DNA of 45,306 nucleotides. Source: Acrocarpospora phusangensis (GTDB lineage: Bacteria > Actinomycetota > Actinomycetes > Streptosporangiales > Streptosporangiaceae). Every line of letters starts with the position of its first letter. Position 1 is the stretch's first letter. The notes beneath the pieces are model-generated. The model had not been told where the DNA came from. It ran no database searches and saw only the letters and a program-made list of their open reading frames with translations. Position numbers and translations under genes: made by a program. Below, piece by piece: positions 1 to 7,646 of this stretch. The stretch spans positions 1-45,306 of the forward strand of contig NZ_BOOA01000064.1 of assembly GCF_016862995.1 (NCBI RefSeq), read 5' to 3'.

Positions 1-480
1 GGCTGCACCTTCGCCCCGGTGACCGGCAACGCGCAGACCTCGATCACCGCGGTCGCGCCGAGCCGGCAGCCGCTGCTCTCCACGGTGTGGGCGCTGAGCC
101 CGAACCTGCGCACGGCGGAGGCGCTGGCCCGGGTGCAGGCCACCGACACCCGCTTCGACGGCGCGGACAACTCCGCCGCCAACGGCGCGCTGTCCCAGTC
201 CGAGGCCTCGGCCGTGTTCTTCCTGCCGGTCACCCAGCCTCGTACGCTCCGGGCCGAACTCCTGGCCACCACCCTCAACCTGGCGACCCGCAGGATCAAC
301 GCGGGCACCGAGGTGCAGACGATCACGATCCAGCGGCTGGGGCTGGGGACGGTGGGCGACGCCGTCCGCTACGTCCAGGCCACGCTGGCCCAGCCCCCGA
401 CCCTGGGGAACCTGATCCGCTACACCGACGCGACCCTGGTCCTCACGGAGATCAACTCGAACCTGGCGGAACGCTACTGA
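1..480 (+). CDS. 3' end of an unrecognised protein (partial)
   Basis: The reading frame is open from the first base and ends with TGA at 478-480, so the gene begins upstream of the window. About 159 residues are visible. They are soluble in character, with no membrane segment and no motif I can assign. The sequence is rich in Thr, Ala, Leu and Asn, with stretches such as TLNLATRRINAG and DATLVLTEINSNLAERY. An ATG at 19 lies inside the continuous frame and has no ribosome site, so it is unlikely to be the start. The gene converges on the NRPS-associated formyltransferase gene and is separated from it by a strong hairpin, so it is probably not part of the NRPS locus. Function unknown. Confidence 0.6.
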   Translation, partial: GCTFAPVTGNAQTSITAVAPSRQPLLSTVWALSPNLRTAEALARVQATDTRFDGADNSAANGALSQSEASAVFFLPVTQPRTLRAELLATTLNLATRRINAGTEVQTITIQRLGLGTVGDAVRYVQATLAQPPTLGNLIRYTDATLVLTEINSNLAERY

Positions 481-530
481 TCACGTCCGGGTGCGCACAC
501 GCGCACCCGGACCAGCACGGGCCCGTGATC
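479..530. terminator. Bidirectional hairpin terminator between convergent genes
   Basis: A perfect 12-bp inverted repeat, GTCCGGGTGCGC (485-496) and GCGCACCCGGAC (501-512), closes on a four-base ACAC loop. An outer pair, GATCACG (479-485) and CGTGATC (524-530), nests around it. It lies exactly between the stops of two convergent genes. There is no T-run, as is common for actinobacterial terminators. Confidence 0.75.
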
Positions 531-1476
531 ACGGATGGCTGGTGAGGTAGCCGCCCATCGTGCGGAAGAACTCGGCCGCGCGATGCTCCCGCCCGTCGTC
601 GGTGCGGATCCGCCGCAGCACCACCCCGAACTCGGTGCCGTTGCGCGCCCCCGGACCACAGACGATCGCCACGCCGTCCCCGTCCGGGCGGAACACCCGT
701 CCCGGCGTGCCGCCGAGACGGAGTTTCGACACCGACGCGGCCAGGATCCGCACCCGCTCTCCGTTGAAGTACGCGAACGCGTTGGGATACGGATCCACCT
801 GCGCCCGTACGAGGTTCACGATGTCCTTCGCCGGCCAGGTCCAGAGGATCCTGCTGTCCTCGGCCGACCGTTTGTGGAAGAACGTGGCGCCGGCCGGGTC
901 CTGCTTGACCCAGTCCGTACGCCCGGAGTCGATGAGGTCGATGGCCTCCAGGGTCATCGGCGCGAACAGTCTGATCGTCTTGTGGAACAGGTCGGTGACG
1001 GTGTCGTCGTCCCCGACCGGGACCTGGCGCTGGAGCACGATGTCGCCGAGGTCGAAGTTCTCGTTCATGAAGTGCACGGTGACGCCAACTTCGCGCTCCC
1101 CGTTGATCAGAGCCCAGTTGAGCGGCGCGAACCCCCCGTAGCGGGGCAGCAGCGCGTCATGGATGTTGATCGCGCCGTGCTTGGCGAGGCCGTAGATGCG
1201 CGGCGCCACCCAGGTGCGCCAGTCGGAGGAGACCAGCAGGTCGGGCTCCAGCTCGCGCAGGCGTTCGGCGACCTCGTCGTCGTTGGCGTACCGGCGTTCC
1301 AGCACGGGGATGCCGTGTTCAGCCGCGAGGTCGGCGACCGAGTCGTTCCAGATGGTCTCGTACGCGTGGTCGCTGGTGGGATGGGTGATCACGAGCGGGA
1401 CCTCGTGCTCCGACGTCAGCAGGGCCTCCAGGACCCGGTGACCCCACGTCTGGTACCCCATGAAGACAAGTCGCAC
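529..1476 (-). CDS. Formyltransferase of the NRPS locus (CchA-like, N-hydroxyornithine formyltransferase family)
   Basis: This 315-aa protein has the N10-formyltetrahydrofolate-dependent formyltransferase fold. The catalytic triad is visible as Asn104-x-His106 (NIHDALLPRYGG) and Asp142 (FDLGD), and a C-terminal domain runs from about residue 205. The opening GYQTWGHR and the HPTSDHAYE, WNDSVADLAAEHG blocks are what I recall of the coelichelin formyltransferase CchA, which formylates N5-hydroxyornithine, and they differ from housekeeping Fmt. The start is GTG at 1476, giving MRLVFMG. It is the last gene of the minus-strand NRPS operon, 43 bp after the exporter. It probably formylates an amine or hydroxylamine building block or the peptide N-terminus. 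No ornithine N-oxygenase is in the window, so the acceptor is uncertain. Confidence 0.85.
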   Translation of the reverse strand: MRLVFMGYQTWGHRVLEALLTSEHEVPLVITHPTSDHAYETIWNDSVADLAAEHGIPVLERRYANDDEVAERLRELEPDLLVSSDWRTWVAPRIYGLAKHGAINIHDALLPRYGGFAPLNWALINGEREVGVTVHFMNENFDLGDIVLQRQVPVGDDDTVTDLFHKTIRLFAPMTLEAIDLIDSGRTDWVKQDPAGATFFHKRSAEDSRILWTWPAKDIVNLVRAQVDPYPNAFAYFNGERVRILAASVSKLRLGGTPGRVFRPDGDGVAIVCGPGARNGTEFGVVLRRIRTDDGREHRAAEFFRTMGGYLTSHP

Positions 1477-1519
1477 GCCCTCTGTCCTTTCCGTTGGTGA
1501 AGCGGGGCCTGCCGGAGGG

Positions 1520-2791
1520 TTACGCCGTCTCCGCCGGGCCCGTGCGCAGGGTCCTGATCTCGCGGGTGAGCAGCAGCGGCAGGCACACCAGGACCGCCAC
1601 GAAGCCGAGCGCCCACAACATCGGCCGCACCCCGAAGGCGTCGCCGAGCGCGCCGCCGATGGCCGCGCCGAGCGGGAGCGTGCCCCACACCGCGAACCTC
1701 ATGGACGCGTTCATCCGGCCCTGCAGCTCGGTCGGGGTGATCGCCTGCCGCAGGCTGATCTGGTTGATGTTGTAGACCGAGATCCCCGCCAGCTGGATCC
1801 CGATGGCGACGGAGATGAGCAGCGAGCCGAGGCCCGGCCCGGCCGAGGCGATGAGCAGGATCGGCAGCACCGCCAGCAGCGCCGCGCCGATCAGCGTCGC
1901 GCCGAGACCCAGCGTCCTGACCACCCAGGCGTTGACGAAGGCGCCGAGCAGGGCGCCCGCGTTGCCCAGGGTGAGGATGAGCCCGAGCGTGCCGGCCGAC
2001 AGGTCGAGGTCGTTGAGCGCGAACACGACCAGCAGCGCGCTCAGCGCTCCCCCGAGCCCGATCAGGTTCATCAGCCCGGTGCACATGGCGATCGCCCGCA
2101 GCGTACGGTTCCCGAAGACGAACCGCAGCCCCTCCCCGATCTCGGCGGCCATGTTCCGCCGGGTGGCGGGTTTCGGCGTCGGGTCGGGACGATGCCTGAT
2201 CTGGCTGATCAGCACGGCCGACAGCAGGTAGCTGAACACGTTGATCAGCAGCACGAGCGGCGCGAGCAGCACCTGGAGGAGCAGGCCGCCGAAACTCGGC
2301 CCGCCCAGGTACGCGATGGACCTGGACACCTCCAGCCGCGTGTTACCCGCGGGAATGTCCTCGGTGTCGACCACCGACGGCAGGTACGCCTGATCCGCGA
2401 TGTCGAAGAACACCGTCTGGATTCCGACCAGCAGGCCGACGACCAGCATCAGCGGAATGCTCAGCAGATCGAACAGGAAGGCGAGCGGCAGGGCCGCCAG
2501 CACGACCATGCGCCCGACGTCGGTGAAGATGAGGGTGCGGCGCCGGTCCCAGCGGTCGACCCACACCCCGGCGGGCAGCGAGACCAGCAGGAACGGCAGG
2601 GTCTCCGCGGCCACGAGGAGGCCGACCTGGGTCGTGGACGCGTCGAGCACGGTCAGCGCGATCACCGGGATGGCGAAGAAGGTGATCTGCGAGCCGATCT
2701 GGCTGACCGTCTGGGCCGCCCACAGCAGGGTGAAGTCCCGGTGCCGCCAGAGACTGCGCCTGCCCTCGACGGGCATGGCCTTGCTGTCCAT
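1520..2791 (-). CDS. MFS exporter (EntS-like, MFS_3 family)
   Basis: This 423-aa protein has about twelve hydrophobic segments and the usual MFS loop motif GVWVDRWDRRR after the second segment (residues about 75-85). The opening LWRHRDFTLLWAAQTVSQIGSQIT is typical of the EntS-like exporters found in natural-product and siderophore loci. ATG at 2791 is preceded by a purine-rich GAGAAAGGGA. It lies between the MbtH gene (43 bp upstream) and the formyltransferase gene, all on the same strand, so it is the likely efflux pump for the NRPS product. The substrate is inferred from context only. Confidence 0.88.
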   Translation of the reverse strand: MDSKAMPVEGRRSLWRHRDFTLLWAAQTVSQIGSQITFFAIPVIALTVLDASTTQVGLLVAAETLPFLLVSLPAGVWVDRWDRRRTLIFTDVGRMVVLAALPLAFLFDLLSIPLMLVVGLLVGIQTVFFDIADQAYLPSVVDTEDIPAGNTRLEVSRSIAYLGGPSFGGLLLQVLLAPLVLLINVFSYLLSAVLISQIRHRPDPTPKPATRRNMAAEIGEGLRFVFGNRTLRAIAMCTGLMNLIGLGGALSALLVVFALNDLDLSAGTLGLILTLGNAGALLGAFVNAWVVRTLGLGATLIGAALLAVLPILLIASAGPGLGSLLISVAIGIQLAGISVYNINQISLRQAITPTELQGRMNASMRFAVWGTLPLGAAIGGALGDAFGVRPMLWALGFVAVLVCLPLLLTREIRTLRTGPAETA

Positions 2792-2834
2792 ATGGGGGGT
2801 GTCCCTTTCTCCGTCGGTTCTCGTCGGTGCCGGC

Positions 2835-3032
2835 TCAGCCGGCGGCCAGGTGCTCCCGCAGAGAGCGCGGGCGCATGTCGGTCCACAGCTGCTCGATCCG
2901 GTCGAGGCAGGTCTCGCGGTCGCCCACGGTGCCTTCCTCGCTCCAGCCGAGGGGCAGCTCGCGCCCCACGGGCCAGATCGAGTACTGGTCCTCGTCGTTG
3001 CGTACGACGCGGTAGTGGGTGGCGTCGGTCAT
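2835..3032 (-). CDS. MbtH-like protein
   Basis: This 65-aa protein has the family signature NDEDQYSIWPVGRELPLGW followed by CLDRIEQLWTDMRPRSLREH. MbtH-like proteins bind NRPS adenylation domains and are often needed for their folding or activity. The start is ATG at 3032, preceded by TTAGGAG. It lies 18 bp downstream of the second NRPS gene and is surely co-transcribed with it. It may serve any of the three adenylation domains of this locus. Confidence 0.96.
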   Translation of the reverse strand: MTDATHYRVVRNDEDQYSIWPVGRELPLGWSEEGTVGDRETCLDRIEQLWTDMRPRSLREHLAAG

Positions 3033-3050
3033 GACACTCCTAACGATCTG

Positions 3051-6000
3051 TCAGTGGGGTGCGCGTGTTACGGGCGACAGGTCGGCGACCGGCCGGTCCA
3101 GGCCGTCCGCCCAGGCGTCGAGCACGTCTCTGACGTGGTGCAGCAGTTCGACCGCGCGTTCGTCGGACACCAGTTCGCGGTAGTAGCTGACCTTCAGCAG
3201 CAGGGCGGGGTCGGGCCAGACGACCAGCCGCAGGGTCTCGTCCCCGGCCGCGCCGTTGGCGATCGGGTTCCAGCCGGCGAGGCGGGACTGGAGCCGTCCG
3301 TCGAACGGGAAGTTCTCGACGACGATCTCGGAGTCGTAGAGCCGGTCGGCGTCCTCGACGCCGCACCAGCGCTGGACGTCGAGCGGGGAGACGTATTCGA
3401 AGCGCGTCGCCTCGGCGTGCTCGTGCTGGAGTCCGCGCAGCCAGTCGAGGCCGGTGGCGCCGGGATCGAGCACGACCCGGCAGGGCAGGCGGTTGTTGAC
3501 GCAGCCCACGATGTCCTCCGCGCCGCCGACCGCGCCCCCGACCGCGCTGGCGCGGCCCGAGACGACGGTGCCGAAGACGAGGTCGCCGCCGCCGAGGGCG
3601 TGGCCGAGCGCGATCGCGTACGCGCCCTGCATCAGGGTGTGCAGGGTCAGGCCCGCTTCGGCGGCCCGCCGGTTGAGCAGCGTGGTGCGTTCGGCGGGCA
3701 GCCAGGCACGCTGGTCGGCATGGGTCGCGCCGCCGTCGTGCGAGCCTGGGCCCAGACCGCCGGCGACCAGCCTGGGCGTCACCCCGGCGAGCCTGCGGTT
3801 CCAGTAGGAGCGGGCGGCGGCGAGGTCGCGTTCCTGCCACCAGCGGGCGATCACTCCGGGATCCGGGCGGGCGGCCAGGGTGACCGGTTCGCCGGAGCGG
3901 AAGCCGTCGTGCAGGTCGAACAGGTCGCGCAGCAGGGCCGAGAAGGACCAGCCGTCCAGGTTGAGGTAGGAGTAGTCCCACACCAGGTAGGCGGAGCCTG
4001 GCCCGGTGTCGAACACGGTGAGTTCGACCTGGCAGCGGCGCAGGGGGTCCATGGGGGTGCTCCGGATGGCCGCCAGGTGCCGGTTGACGGCCGCGACCAC
4101 GTCCGCCGGGCCGAGGTTCTGCCGGTGTACGCGCAGCGCGGCGTTGCGGTGCACGACCTGGAGGTCGTTGCCGTCGAGGGTGTGGAGCGAGGTGCGCAGC
4201 GCCGGATGGTGTTCGACCAGGGCGTTCCACGCGAGGATGAGCAGGTCCACGTCGACGTCGGTGCCGCTGACGTCGAACGCCTCGTAGACCCGGTACATGC
4301 CGGGCCGGGGATGGTGCCGTAGCCGGTTGAGGCCCCAGCGCTGCATCGGCCCGGCCGGTTCGATGCGCTCGGCGTCGAGCAGGGAGGCCAGCAGCGCCGA
4401 CCAGTTCACGCCGTCGATGCCGAGATGGGCGGTGTCGGGCAGGCGGAATCCCCGGGAGGCTGCCGCCTCGGGCCGGCTCACTTCCGGCGTCCAGGTACGG
4501 CCGAACGCGGCGGCCAGTTCGCGTACGGTCTGGTGGGCGAACACGTCGCGGACGGTGAAGGGCATCCCGGCGGCTCTGGCCAGGGAGACCACGCGGATGC
4601 TGGAGATGGAGTTGCCGCCGGCGGTGAAGAAGTTGTCGTCGGCCGTGACGTCCCGGCGTCCGAGCACCTCCTGCCAGATGCGCAGCAGCGCGGTCTCCCC
4701 GTCGTCCAGGGGCGCGGCCTCAGGGGCCGGTCCCTGACCCCGGTGGTCCCGGTTCGGTTGCGGCAGGGCGCTCGGCACGAGTTTGCCGCCGGCCGTACGC
4801 GGGAGTTCGGGTAGTTCGATCAGGTGGGCGGGCACCTGGTAGCTCGGGATGCGTTCGACCAGGAACCGGCGGAGGCCGCCGAGGTCGAGGGTGCCGCCGG
4901 GGCGGGCGATCACGTAGGCGATCAGCTCGTGGGAGCCGTCGGTGCGGGCGGCGCGGACGACCACCTCCTCGACGTCGGGGTGGGCCGCGATGGCCACCTC
5001 GACCTCGCGGAGCTCGACCCGGTGGCCGCGTACCTTGATCTGGCCGTCGACCCGGCCGACGAAGCGCAGCACGCCGTCGGTGTCGACCTTGGCCCGGTCC
5101 CCGGTGCGGTACATGCGCGCGCCCGGGACGTCGCAGAACGGGTCGGGCAGGAATCGTTGCGCGGTGGCGGCGGGCAGGCCCAGGTAGTCGCGGGCGATGG
5201 CCGGTCCCGCGACGTACAGTTCGCCCGCCAGGCCCGGCGCGACCGGCCACATCTCGGCGTCGAGCACGTAGCCGCGCATGCCGCGCATGGGCAGGCCGAT
5301 GGGGACGACGGGTCCGAGCCGGCCGTCGTCCACCGAGCCGGTGTGGGTGATCGAGGTGATGAGCGTCTCGGTCAGCCCGTACGCGTTGACCACCGGCACG
5401 TGGGTGCGGTCGGACCAGCGTTTGAGGTCGGCCACGTACCCCGCTTCCGCGCCGATCACCACCAGGCGCAGGCTCGGCGGCAGCGCGCGGGGGCGGCGTT
5501 CCAGGTCGCGGGCCCATTCGGCCCAGTAGGAGCTGGTGAAGTCGGCCAGGGTGCCGCCGCCGTCGGCCAGCACCCGCTCCAGATCCACCGGGGCGATCTT
5601 GTTGTCCGCCAGGAGCAGCACTCCCCCGCCGGAGCACCAGACGGGCACGGTCTCCTCGAAGCAGACGTCGAAGGTGAGCGCGGAGAACTGGAGGAACACG
5701 TCGTCGGCGGTGATCTCCAGCCGTTCGGCGAAGATGCTGGCGTAGAAGGCGAGCGCCTCGTGGGCGACCGCGACCGGTTTGGGCAGCCCGGTCGAACCCG
5801 AGGTGAACAACACGTACGCGAGCGAGTTGAGCAGCGTCGTGGGTTCCTCGCCGTCGGGGCCATCGGGGCCGTCGTCGGGGCCGCCCAGGTCGAGCCAGGC
5901 CAGGCCGGTGGTGTCCGTGTCGAGACGTTCGGTGATGTCCTTGACGGCCTCGGGCGACTCGACCAGCCCGAGGCGGACGTCGGCGGCGGCCGCCATCGCG

Positions 6001-7646
6001 CGGAGCCGCTGGTCGGGCAGGGTCAGATCGAGGGGGACGACGGCGGCGCCCGCGTACCAGGTGCCGAGGACGGCGATCACCCAGCCGATGCCGCGGGGCA
6101 GGGCGAGCAGCACGGTGTCGTCCGGTCCCGCGCCCGCGGCGCGGAGGCGCGCGGCCAGCCTCCTGGCCCGCTGGTCCAGTTCTCGGAAGGTGTACTCGTC
6201 GCCGTGGTGGGTGCGGGCCGCGACCGCGTCCGGGGTTTCGGCGGCCCGCGCGGCGAACTGCACGGTCACGGGAACCCGGGTCGGGAGCACCGGCCGGTCG
6301 GCCCGTACCGGTCCGTAGAGGAGGCTTCCGCCGCCGCCCGCGTCCAGGTCGCGCGCCAGCCGGTCGTCCTCGCCGTCCACCAGCGACTCCAGCACGGCCA
6401 GGTACGCCCCGGCCAGCGCCGCCACGGTGCTCTCGTCGAACAGGTCGGTGCGGTACTCCCAGTCGGCGATCACGCCCCGGGCGGTGACCTCCACCCCGAG
6501 GCCGAGTTCGAACTTGGCGTTCGTGCAGGGTGTCGGCATGCGTTCGGCCGTGACGCCGTCCCCGAACCCGGGGGTGACCACGTCCAGCTGGTCGAGGCCG
6601 CACACCGTCTGCACGATCGGCGCGTACGCGGTCGAGCGCGCCACCCCCAGCCGGTCGACCAGCTCCTCGAAGCCGGCGACGCCGTACCGCATCGCCTCCA
6701 GCACCCGGCCGCGGACCTGGTCGAGCAGGTCCCGTACGGTGTCGGCCGGGCCGACGCGCAGCCGCAGCGGGAGCGTGGTGACGAACATGCCGACGGTGTC
6801 CACGTCGTCCATCGACGCCCGCCCCGACGACGGCGAGCCGATCACCAGGTCCCGCTGCCCGGTCAGCCGGGCCAGCAGCACCGCGTACGCGGCCAGCACC
6901 ACCATGTACGGCGTGACCCGCCACCGCCCGCACGCGGCGAGCAGCCGCTGCCACACCTCCGGCGGGACCTCCCGGCGCAACGCGCTGCCCGCGCTGCCGC
7001 CGCCTTCCGGCCGCGGCCGGTCCGCCGGCAGGTCGAGGACCTCGGGGGCGTCCCGCAGCAGGTCCTCCCAGTAGCGCAGGGCCTCCTCATGGCCGGGCGG
7101 CGCGCCGGTGTCCCGCCCGAACCAGGACGCGGGAGCGGGAAGCACCTCCGCCATCCCGTTGTAGAGCAGCCCGAGGTCGCGGTAGAGCACCCGCAGCGAC
7201 AGCCCGTCGCACACCAGGTGGTGCACCACCAGGACCAGCACGTGCTCCTCGGCGGACAGCCGCACCAGGACCGCCCGCAGCAGCGGGCCCCGGGACAGGT
7301 CGAACGGCCTGCCCACCTCGGTGGCGAGCCTGGCCTCCGCCATCTCCCGGGCGGTGTGCGGCGAGTGCGAGAAGTCCACCACCGGCATCGCGAGCACGAC
7401 CGGCCCGGAGTCCTCCAGCACGGCCTGCTCGCCCGGGACGACGTGGCAGCGCAGGATCGTGTGCCGGTCGAGCAGGGCCGTCAGCGCCCGGTGCAGGAGG
7501 CCGGCGTCGAGCGGGCCGCGGATCCGCAGGGAGGTGTTGATGTGGTAGAGCGCCGCCCCGCCGTCCGGCTGGACTTCCCGCTCCCACTGTTCGCCGAACC
7601 AGAGGCCGAGCTGCGCCGGGGTCAGCGGCGCGCGCCCGCCGCTCAT
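3051..7646 (-). CDS. NRPS 2: C-A-PCP-C* (terminal condensation-like domain with altered active site)
   Basis: This is a 1531-aa nonribosomal peptide synthetase. Domain order: condensation (residues about 5-430, motif HHLVCDG at 142-148), adenylation (about 460-960; LFTSGSTGLPK at 614-624, NAYGLTET at 754-761, YRTGDR at 846-851, Lys955), carrier (FFTAGGNS with Ser1013), and a second condensation-like domain (about 1075-1525). In the last domain the HHxxxDG position reads SYLNLDG (1226-1232), so both histidines are missing. Adenylation pocket residues by motif alignment read D, V, E, D, V, I, A, I, T, K; the acidic pair may suit a basic side chain. No thioesterase or reductase follows. The ATG overlaps the stop of NRPS 1 as ATGA, so NRPS 2 is translated next and presumably acts next. 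Confidence 0.95.
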   Translation of the reverse strand: MSGGRAPLTPAQLGLWFGEQWEREVQPDGGAALYHINTSLRIRGPLDAGLLHRALTALLDRHTILRCHVVPGEQAVLEDSGPVVLAMPVVDFSHSPHTAREMAEARLATEVGRPFDLSRGPLLRAVLVRLSAEEHVLVLVVHHLVCDGLSLRVLYRDLGLLYNGMAEVLPAPASWFGRDTGAPPGHEEALRYWEDLLRDAPEVLDLPADRPRPEGGGSAGSALRREVPPEVWQRLLAACGRWRVTPYMVVLAAYAVLLARLTGQRDLVIGSPSSGRASMDDVDTVGMFVTTLPLRLRVGPADTVRDLLDQVRGRVLEAMRYGVAGFEELVDRLGVARSTAYAPIVQTVCGLDQLDVVTPGFGDGVTAERMPTPCTNAKFELGLGVEVTARGVIADWEYRTDLFDESTVAALAGAYLAVLESLVDGEDDRLARDLDAGGGGSLLYGPVRADRPVLPTRVPVTVQFAARAAETPDAVAARTHHGDEYTFRELDQRARRLAARLRAAGAGPDDTVLLALPRGIGWVIAVLGTWYAGAAVVPLDLTLPDQRLRAMAAAADVRLGLVESPEAVKDITERLDTDTTGLAWLDLGGPDDGPDGPDGEEPTTLLNSLAYVLFTSGSTGLPKPVAVAHEALAFYASIFAERLEITADDVFLQFSALTFDVCFEETVPVWCSGGGVLLLADNKIAPVDLERVLADGGGTLADFTSSYWAEWARDLERRPRALPPSLRLVVIGAEAGYVADLKRWSDRTHVPVVNAYGLTETLITSITHTGSVDDGRLGPVVPIGLPMRGMRGYVLDAEMWPVAPGLAGELYVAGPAIARDYLGLPAATAQRFLPDPFCDVPGARMYRTGDRAKVDTDGVLRFVGRVDGQIKVRGHRVELREVEVAIAAHPDVEEVVVRAARTDGSHELIAYVIARPGGTLDLGGLRRFLVERIPSYQVPAHLIELPELPRTAGGKLVPSALPQPNRDHRGQGPAPEAAPLDDGETALLRIWQEVLGRRDVTADDNFFTAGGNSISSIRVVSLARAAGMPFTVRDVFAHQTVRELAAAFGRTWTPEVSRPEAAASRGFRLPDTAHLGIDGVNWSALLASLLDAERIEPAGPMQRWGLNRLRHHPRPGMYRVYEAFDVSGTDVDVDLLILAWNALVEHHPALRTSLHTLDGNDLQVVHRNAALRVHRQNLGPADVVAAVNRHLAAIRSTPMDPLRRCQVELTVFDTGPGSAYLVWDYSYLNLDGWSFSALLRDLFDLHDGFRSGEPVTLAARPDPGVIARWWQERDLAAARSYWNRRLAGVTPRLVAGGLGPGSHDGGATHADQRAWLPAERTTLLNRRAAEAGLTLHTLMQGAYAIALGHALGGGDLVFGTVVSGRASAVGGAVGGAEDIVGCVNNRLPCRVVLDPGATGLDWLRGLQHEHAEATRFEYVSPLDVQRWCGVEDADRLYDSEIVVENFPFDGRLQSRLAGWNPIANGAAGDETLRLVVWPDPALLLKVSYYRELVSDERAVELLHHVRDVLDAWADGLDRPVADLSPVTRAPH

